Origin: JAYPWI01 sp038135065
GTDB taxonomy: Bacteria; Actinomycetota; Acidimicrobiia; Acidimicrobiales; Poriferisodalaceae
Direction: 5' to 3'
NCBI GenBank assembly: GCA_038135065.1
Contig: JAYPWI010000003.1
Coordinates: 99,899 to 163,898, forward strand
Length of the DNA: 64,000 nucleotides
Made by a program: the position numbers and the translations under genes. The notes beneath the pieces were generated by a model. It had not been told where the DNA came from, ran no database searches, and saw nothing but the letters and a program-made list of their open reading frames with translations. Below, one piece after another: positions 59,435 through 64,000 of the stretch (positions are counted from its first letter, which is position 1; each line of letters begins with the position of its first letter).

Positions 59435-60776
59435 GCCGGAGCTGCAGACGTCGCAACCCGCGGAGCAGGAAGCTCGGCTCGTACTCCAGATCTGCAGGGT
59501 CGGCGATCTCGATCATCGAGAATCGGGCGACCAGCTCTTCGAGGGCCACCCGAGCCTCGAGGCGGGCCAGGGGCGCACCGAGACAGAAGTGGATGCCCTT
59601 ACCGAAGGCCAGATGGTTGGCCAGGCCATCCCGGTCGGGATCGAAGCGATGGGGGTCCGCGAACACCTCGGGGTCCCGGTTGGCTGCCGCGAACATGGCC
59701 ACCGCAACGGATCCGCCTGCCACCGGGCACCCTCCGATCTCGGTGTCGGTGGTCACCACCCGATACATGCCCTGGGTGGGGGTGGCCAGCCTGAGGGCCT
59801 CCTCGATCACCTGCGGAGCTCGGCCGGGATCATTCCGGAGCGCTTGCCACTGGTCGGGGTGCTCAGCGAGCAGGCGCATGGCTTCGGTCAGCAGCTTGGT
59901 GGTGGTCTCGTTGCCGGCAACGAGCAGCTGCTGGACGATGGACAGCATCTCCCCCATCGTCAGGGGGGTGTCGTCGATCCGCCGTCCCTGATCATCGGTC
60001 TCCTCTGACCCGATACGGGCCTGGACCAGGCTGCCGAGGAGATCATCGGTCGGGTGGTCGCGCCGAGCCTCGATCTGCGCTGCGAAGTACTTCTGGAAGT
60101 CGATGACCAGCCGCTGGGCGGCCAGCCGCTCCTCGATCCCGATATTGGTCCCGATCCCGACGATCGAGGCATCCGACCACGCCTTGAAGTCGTCGAGGCG
60201 CTCGTCGTCCACCCCCAGGGCATGGGCGATGACCATCACGGGGAAGGGCACGGCAAAGCGGGAGACGAACTCCACGGGCTCGCCGCCCGACGCGTCCTGG
60301 GGAGTGAGCCCGTCAGCCAGGGCGGCGGCCCGCTGTCGAATCATGGGCTCGAAGCCGTTGACCACTCGTGGGGTGAATGCCTTGCTGACCAGGCGCCGGA
60401 ACCGGGTGTGTTCGGGCGGATCAGCGGTCAGCATGGTGCGGACCGGGAGATAGCCGCCCTCCTCGTCGATCAACTCCCGCATCCGGCGGGCCAGTTCCGA
60501 ACCGCCGGCCCCGGCATGGGTGTCCATCTGGGAGGAGAAGGTCTCTGGATCCCGCACAAGGTCCAACACGTCGGCATGACGGGTGACCAGACCGACACGA
60601 CCTCCGCCGACCCGGGCCTCGTAGAGGGGAGCCGATCGCTGCATCTCCCCGTAGTACCGGTGTGGATCCTGCTGGACCGCGTGGTCGAACAGCCCGAACC
60701 CCTCCAGGTCGACGGGTGTGTCGCCGCTCTCTCCACCCACTGGCGTGCCCCCTGACGGATCGACTCCGACCGTCAT
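59424..60776 (-). CDS. Cytochrome P450
   Basis: The protein has 450 residues. The I-helix is 'LLVAGNETTTKLL' (acid-Thr pair), the K-helix 'EEALRLATP' (E-x-x-R), and the heme loop 'FGKGIHFCLGAPLARLEARVAL' (in part 'FGKGIHFCLGAPLARLE', Cys ligand). These are the standard bacterial class I P450 motifs. 'LTADPPEHTRFRRLVSKAFTPR' (in part 'DPPEHTRFRRLVSKAFTPR') is the C-helix region. It needs a ferredoxin and reductase not found in the window. The substrate is unknown. The ATG at 60776 was chosen; an in-frame GTG lies at 60791. Confidence 0.92.
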   Translation of the reverse strand: MTVGVDPSGGTPVGGESGDTPVDLEGFGLFDHAVQQDPHRYYGEMQRSAPLYEARVGGGRVGLVTRHADVLDLVRDPETFSSQMDTHAGAGGSELARRMRELIDEEGGYLPVRTMLTADPPEHTRFRRLVSKAFTPRVVNGFEPMIRQRAAALADGLTPQDASGGEPVEFVSRFAVPFPVMVIAHALGVDDERLDDFKAWSDASIVGIGTNIGIEERLAAQRLVIDFQKYFAAQIEARRDHPTDDLLGSLVQARIGSEETDDQGRRIDDTPLTMGEMLSIVQQLLVAGNETTTKLLTEAMRLLAEHPDQWQALRNDPGRAPQVIEEALRLATPTQGMYRVVTTDTEIGGCPVAGGSVAVAMFAAANRDPEVFADPHRFDPDRDGLANHLAFGKGIHFCLGAPLARLEARVALEELVARFSMIEIADPADLEYEPSFLLRGLRRLQLRLSS

Positions 60777-60813
60777 CCTCCCAGCTTGCACCGACCACCG
60801 TCCATTGCCACCG

Positions 60814-61962
60814 TCACCCCTGACCGGGGTGAAGTACCTGTGCCCCTGCGCCTGCGCTGATCGCCCACAACTGCGGCGCCACAGCCATCACTCGGCGATA
60901 GTGGTCCCCGGCCGCGGTCAGGAACCGGTCGATCTCGGCCGCCCGAACGAGGGCGACAGCGCAGCCGGCGAACCCGCCACCGGTCATGCGGGCCCCCACG
61001 CAACCCGGGGACCGCACCGCTGCCTCCACCATGGCGTCGAGTGCCGGGCCCGACACCTCGTAGTCGGTCGCCAAGCTGTGGTGGCTGGCCGACATCAGGG
61101 CCCCGAACTGCTCGACGTCGCCGGCCCGCAGGCATGCGGCGGCAGCCACCGTTCGTTCGTTCTCAGCCACGACGTGCCGGGCTCGCCGGGCCACGCGACC
61201 GCGTAGTTCCTGGGTGATCTGCTCGAGCGTGGCATCACGAAGGGAAGCAACCCCCAGCTGCCTCGCCGCTGCCTGGCAGTCGTGTTGGCGGTCACCGAAC
61301 GCCGAGGTGGCCAGTTCGCGTCGGGTTCCCGTGTCCATCACCACCACCAGGTGGTCCCGAGGCAGGGGTACCGGGGAGATGCCGAGCGAACGACAGTCGA
61401 TCAGGTTGGCATGACCGGCCCGGGCGGTGGCCGAGATCAACTGGTCCATGATCCCCGAGGGCACACCCACGATCTCGTTCTCCACCCGCTGACCCAGCCG
61501 GGCCAGGTCCTGGCCCGACCACTCCCCGGCAGCCTCGGCCCCGCCTGCCAGAGTGAGCACGGCGAGAGCGACGGACACCTCCACAGCGGCCGACGAGGAC
61601 AGTGACGCTCCGACCGGAATGTCGGTGGCCACCACTCCCCGCCACGCCGGGATCTCGACGCCGCGATCGGCCAGCAGGGCGTGGACCCCCCGCAGGTGCA
61701 GCGACCAGGGCTCGCCGCCAACCAGGGGGTCATCGGGATCGAAGCGTGCGGCACCGAATCCCTCTGCTTCGATGACCACCCCCGATCCGGGGGCGGTTCG
61801 GACTCCGGCGACCACGGTGTCGAAGGGCACGGCCATCGGCAGGACGAACCCGTCGTTGTAGTCGGTGTGCTCTCCGATCAGGTTCACCCGCCCCGGGGCA
61901 CGGGTCACCACCTCGGGCTCGCACCCCAGCAGGCCGTGGGCCCGTCCCAGCGCGTCGGTCAC
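60814..61962 (-). CDS. galK: Galactokinase (GHMP family)
   Basis: The 382-residue GHMP kinase has 'PGRVNLIGEHTDYNDGFVLPMA' (in part 'GRVNLIGEHTDYNDGFVLP', the galactokinase signature), the ATP loop 'VGASLSSSAAVEVSVAL' and the third motif 'MTGGGFAGCAVALV'. It phosphorylates galactose or a related sugar at C1. The GTG at 61962 overlaps the E2 stop by 4 bp (GTGA), indicating translational coupling. A longer in-frame start at 62106 would lie inside the E2 gene and add no GHMP motif. No galT, galE or sugar transporter is in the window, so the pairing with E2 may be only positional. Confidence 0.88.
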   Translation of the reverse strand: MTDALGRAHGLLGCEPEVVTRAPGRVNLIGEHTDYNDGFVLPMAVPFDTVVAGVRTAPGSGVVIEAEGFGAARFDPDDPLVGGEPWSLHLRGVHALLADRGVEIPAWRGVVATDIPVGASLSSSAAVEVSVALAVLTLAGGAEAAGEWSGQDLARLGQRVENEIVGVPSGIMDQLISATARAGHANLIDCRSLGISPVPLPRDHLVVVMDTGTRRELATSAFGDRQHDCQAAARQLGVASLRDATLEQITQELRGRVARRARHVVAENERTVAAAACLRAGDVEQFGALMSASHHSLATDYEVSGPALDAMVEAAVRSPGCVGARMTGGGFAGCAVALVRAAEIDRFLTAAGDHYRRVMAVAPQLWAISAGAGAQVLHPGQG

Positions 61963-63542
61963 GCCGTCGACCAGTGATCGGCCCCTTCGAGCCGGGCCAC
62001 GACGGCACCTGCGAAGGCGGCCGCCGGAGCACCATCGAAGGCCCGGTGGTCCCAGGTGAGGCTGAGGGTGAGGGCCGGCCGACGCCCCGGCGCATCGTCG
62101 ACCCACACCACCTCGTCGCGCAGACGCCCCACACCGAGAATGGCCGTGTTGGGCGGGTTGACGACCGGGGTGAAGCCGTCCACCCCGAACATCCCCAGGG
62201 CGGTGACCGAGAAGGTGCCTCCCTCGAGATCCCCGAGTTGGGCCCGCCCGCTCCGCACAGCATCGGCCAGGCGCGAGGTCTCGGCAGCCACTGCAGCAAG
62301 ATCCAGTGCCGGTGTGTTGCGGACCACGGGCACCATCAGCCCGTGGTCGAGGGCAACAGCCATCCCAACGTGAACCTCCGGGAGATGGGCCACCCCGTCG
62401 GGCGTGATCTGGCTGTTCACATGGGGGTGGTCGACCAGGGCCCGGGACACCGCCCAGATGACGTAGTCGGTGTAGCCCGGCACCACGTCGCCGCTGCTCC
62501 GGCGGCGCTCCCGATCGGCCACCACGGCCGACATGTCGGCATCCATCATCAGGGTCAGTTGGGCCATCTCGGCCAGGGAGGCATGCATCCGGGACGCGAT
62601 GGTTCCCCGCATCCCGCTCAACGGCTGCACCGTCGTCGGGGTCTGGAGCACGGGTGCCCCTGCCGGGGACGGTGCTGTCGCCGGGTCAGCCGAGCCGGCC
62701 AACACCCGGCGGACGTAGGCCACCACGTCGTCCTTGGTGCGACGGGGGTCCTCCGCCCGGGCTGGCACATCGGCCAGATCGACCCCCAAGAGGTCAGCCA
62801 GGTTCCGAGCTGCGAAGGTCGCCGGGACGCTCGCTGCCCGAGACGGCGGCACCTCGGCCGGCTGAACCGTCGCTGCGGATGCTTCGGCGACGGCCTGGCG
62901 GACGTCGGCCCCGACGATGCGGCCCCCCGGACCGCTACCCACCACGCCGGCCAGATCGAGACCGGCGTCGTTCGCCAGGCGACGGGCCATGGGCGAGGCC
63001 AGTAGGCGACCTCCCGGTCCTCGCGGGCCCCGCCGAGGAGCGGCTGCGGCTGCGTTGACGTCCTCGGCCACGATCCGGCCACCGGGACCGGTGCCGACCA
63101 CGGTGGCCACGTCGATGCCCAACTCCTCGGCCAGACGGCGGGCATTCGGCGAGATGGCCCGACGGCCGCCGACCGAGGCGGGGCGCTCGACCGGAGCGGG
63201 CGACGACACGGCAGGAGCATCACCAGTCGAGGGGCCGACGGCAGCAACGCCGGCCCGGCCGCCCAGTGGGGCGCCACCGCCAGGCGGCGGTGTCGGCGGT
63301 AGCTCTCCGGGGTCGAGGAACCAGCCCACCTGCGCCCCGCAGTCGTAGGTCTCCCCGACGAGGCCCGTCTGATGGAGGACCCCAGCCCGGGACACCTCGA
63401 TCTCGGTTTCCACCTTGTCCGTCTCGATCAGCATCACCGCGGTGCCCGGCGTGACCTCGGTCCCGTCGTCGACCAACCACTGCAAGATGGTGCCAGCCTC
63501 CATGGTGAGGCCCAGCTTCGGCATCTGGAATTCGGTGGCCAT
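61959..63542 (-). CDS. Lipoyl E2 acyltransferase of a 2-oxoacid/acetoin dehydrogenase complex
   Basis: The 527-residue protein begins with a lipoyl domain ('FQMPKLGLTMEAGTI', lipoyl Lys in 'IETDKVETEIEV'). Two clear peripheral-subunit-binding domains follow ('ISPNARRLAEELGIDVATVVG' in part 'ARRLAEELGIDVATVVGTG', and 'ASPMARRLANDAGLDLAGVVG'), then a third, less regular one ('AARNLADLLGVDLADV'). The catalytic domain ends 'LTWDHRAFDGAPAAAFA' with the His and Asp of H-x-x-x-D-G. It belongs to a pyruvate, acetoin or branched-chain complex. E1 and E3 are not in view and may lie to the right. Confidence 0.92.
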   Translation of the reverse strand: MATEFQMPKLGLTMEAGTILQWLVDDGTEVTPGTAVMLIETDKVETEIEVSRAGVLHQTGLVGETYDCGAQVGWFLDPGELPPTPPPGGGAPLGGRAGVAAVGPSTGDAPAVSSPAPVERPASVGGRRAISPNARRLAEELGIDVATVVGTGPGGRIVAEDVNAAAAAPRRGPRGPGGRLLASPMARRLANDAGLDLAGVVGSGPGGRIVGADVRQAVAEASAATVQPAEVPPSRAASVPATFAARNLADLLGVDLADVPARAEDPRRTKDDVVAYVRRVLAGSADPATAPSPAGAPVLQTPTTVQPLSGMRGTIASRMHASLAEMAQLTLMMDADMSAVVADRERRRSSGDVVPGYTDYVIWAVSRALVDHPHVNSQITPDGVAHLPEVHVGMAVALDHGLMVPVVRNTPALDLAAVAAETSRLADAVRSGRAQLGDLEGGTFSVTALGMFGVDGFTPVVNPPNTAILGVGRLRDEVVWVDDAPGRRPALTLSLTWDHRAFDGAPAAAFAGAVVARLEGADHWSTA

Positions 63543-63545
63543 CGC

Positions 63546-64000
63546 TCAGCTCTCCCCCGTCAGTCGCGTCAGTCGCGTCAGTCCCGTCGCGTCCCGGTCG
63601 AATGCAAGGGCGACCGCCATGGCCGCCTCCACATCGATCACCTGTGGTCCGTCGTCGGCGACGGTCACCACCGCTCGGTCCTCGGGCCCCAGGACCATGT
63701 CGCGTTCACCATCGAAGGACAACACCCCAGGGCCGCCCAACTCGATCACCCTGCCAGCATCGAGAGGGCAGGCGGCACGCACTGCGACATCGACGTACAA
63801 GCCGGGCGCCATGGGAACCCTGATGGTCTGCCCACCGGATCCGAACCGTACATGGACGGCCCCCGGATCCCGCCGACCGACAGGATGCAAGCGGGCGGCT
63901 ACCGCCGACAGTCCGACCGAGGCCTCCTCGGCGATGACGGCCACCAAGTCCAGCAATCGCCCGGCTTCCCACACGGCCCGACTCCCGGTGAACGCCCCCT
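63546..64000 (-). CDS. ATP-NAD/AcoX-type kinase, C-terminal part (partial at right edge)
   Basis: The frame is open to the right edge, so only the last 150 or so residues are seen. 'AFTGSRAVWEAGRLLDLVAVIAEEAS' (in part 'VWEAGRLLDLVAVIAEEAS'), 'APGLYVDVAVRAACPLD', 'GGPGVLSFDGERDMVLGPEDRAVVTVADDGPQVIDVEAAM' (in part 'GVLSFDGERDMVLGPEDRA') are typical of the C-terminal NAD-kinase-like domain of the AcoX family. It lies 3 bp before the E2 gene on the same strand. AcoX genes commonly accompany acetoin or 2-oxoacid dehydrogenase genes, which supports the E2 assignment. Confidence 0.8.
   Translation of the reverse strand, partial: GAFTGSRAVWEAGRLLDLVAVIAEEASVGLSAVAARLHPVGRRDPGAVHVRFGSGGQTIRVPMAPGLYVDVAVRAACPLDAGRVIELGGPGVLSFDGERDMVLGPEDRAVVTVADDGPQVIDVEAAMAVALAFDRDATGLTRLTRLTGES

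Overview
The window is about 70% G+C and densely packed with genes on both strands. It looks like a chromosomal piece of an actinobacterium, most likely of class Acidimicrobiia. Support for this comes from four LLM-type flavin/F420 oxidoreductases, several CaiB/BaiF CoA-transferases, a TIGR03084-type protein, a surface protein built of 'GYWLVASDGGIFAFG'-type repeats, frequent GTG starts, and many genes whose start codon lies 6-7 nt after a TANNNT box (leaderless architecture). Three runs of N (10, 100 and 10), all in repetitive or duplicated sequence, suggest a draft or metagenome assembly. I see no rRNA, tRNA, insertion sequence, prophage or CRISPR array.

Layout. 1-9.1 kb: a partial membrane-anchored propeller-like protein, a small beta-rich protein, a GAF protein with a degenerate GGDEF domain, a HAD phosphatase, a membrane sulfite-oxidase-like molybdoenzyme, an SDR, a double-hotdog protein, an unknown acidic protein and coaE. 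9.1-25.6 kb: a gapped repeat surface protein, a stand-alone phosphohistidine-domain protein, acetoacetyl-CoA synthetase, an FG-GAP/ASPIC protein, an alpha/beta hydrolase with two LLM oxidoreductases, a hexapeptide acyltransferase, an ATC-hydrolase-like protein, an EamA transporter and a gapped lipoprotein. 25.6-37.7 kb: acyl-CoA chemistry, with a double CoA-transferase, enoyl-CoA hydratase, dienelactone hydrolase, MaoC-like protein, a single-chain biotin-dependent acyl-CoA carboxylase, LLM enzyme and FlK-like thioesterase. 37.7-49.8 kb: small lipoprotein, tandem PuuE-like deacetylases, LLM monooxygenase, YqeY, Nudix, M24 peptidase, SDR, VOC, HDOD, hydrolases and thiolase. 49.8-51.7 kb: a zinc/manganese ABC importer (binding protein and permease, no ATPase) behind a Fur-family-like operator. 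51.7-59.4 kb: a catabolic-looking cluster of amidase, VOC, TauD dioxygenase, UGSC protein, CoA-transferase, VOC and MFS. 59.4-64 kb: P450, galactokinase, a lipoyl E2 acyltransferase and a partial AcoX-type NAD kinase.

The most notable find is at 54652-56388 (minus strand). One reading frame is interrupted by a single UGA exactly at the first position of a U-G-S-C motif. A perfect 6-bp hairpin with a G in its loop starts 11 nt after the UGA. This fits a selenocysteine-containing UGSC-family protein with a bacterial SECIS element; a normal gene caller would split it into a 114-residue stub and a headless remainder. The selenocysteine machinery itself is not in the window.

Other points of interest are a lipoprotein gene cut by an in-frame TAA, a duplicated 3' end of the carboxylase gene around an assembly gap, an E2 with three peripheral-subunit-binding-like segments, and a metal-importer promoter whose operator fills the -35/-10 spacer.
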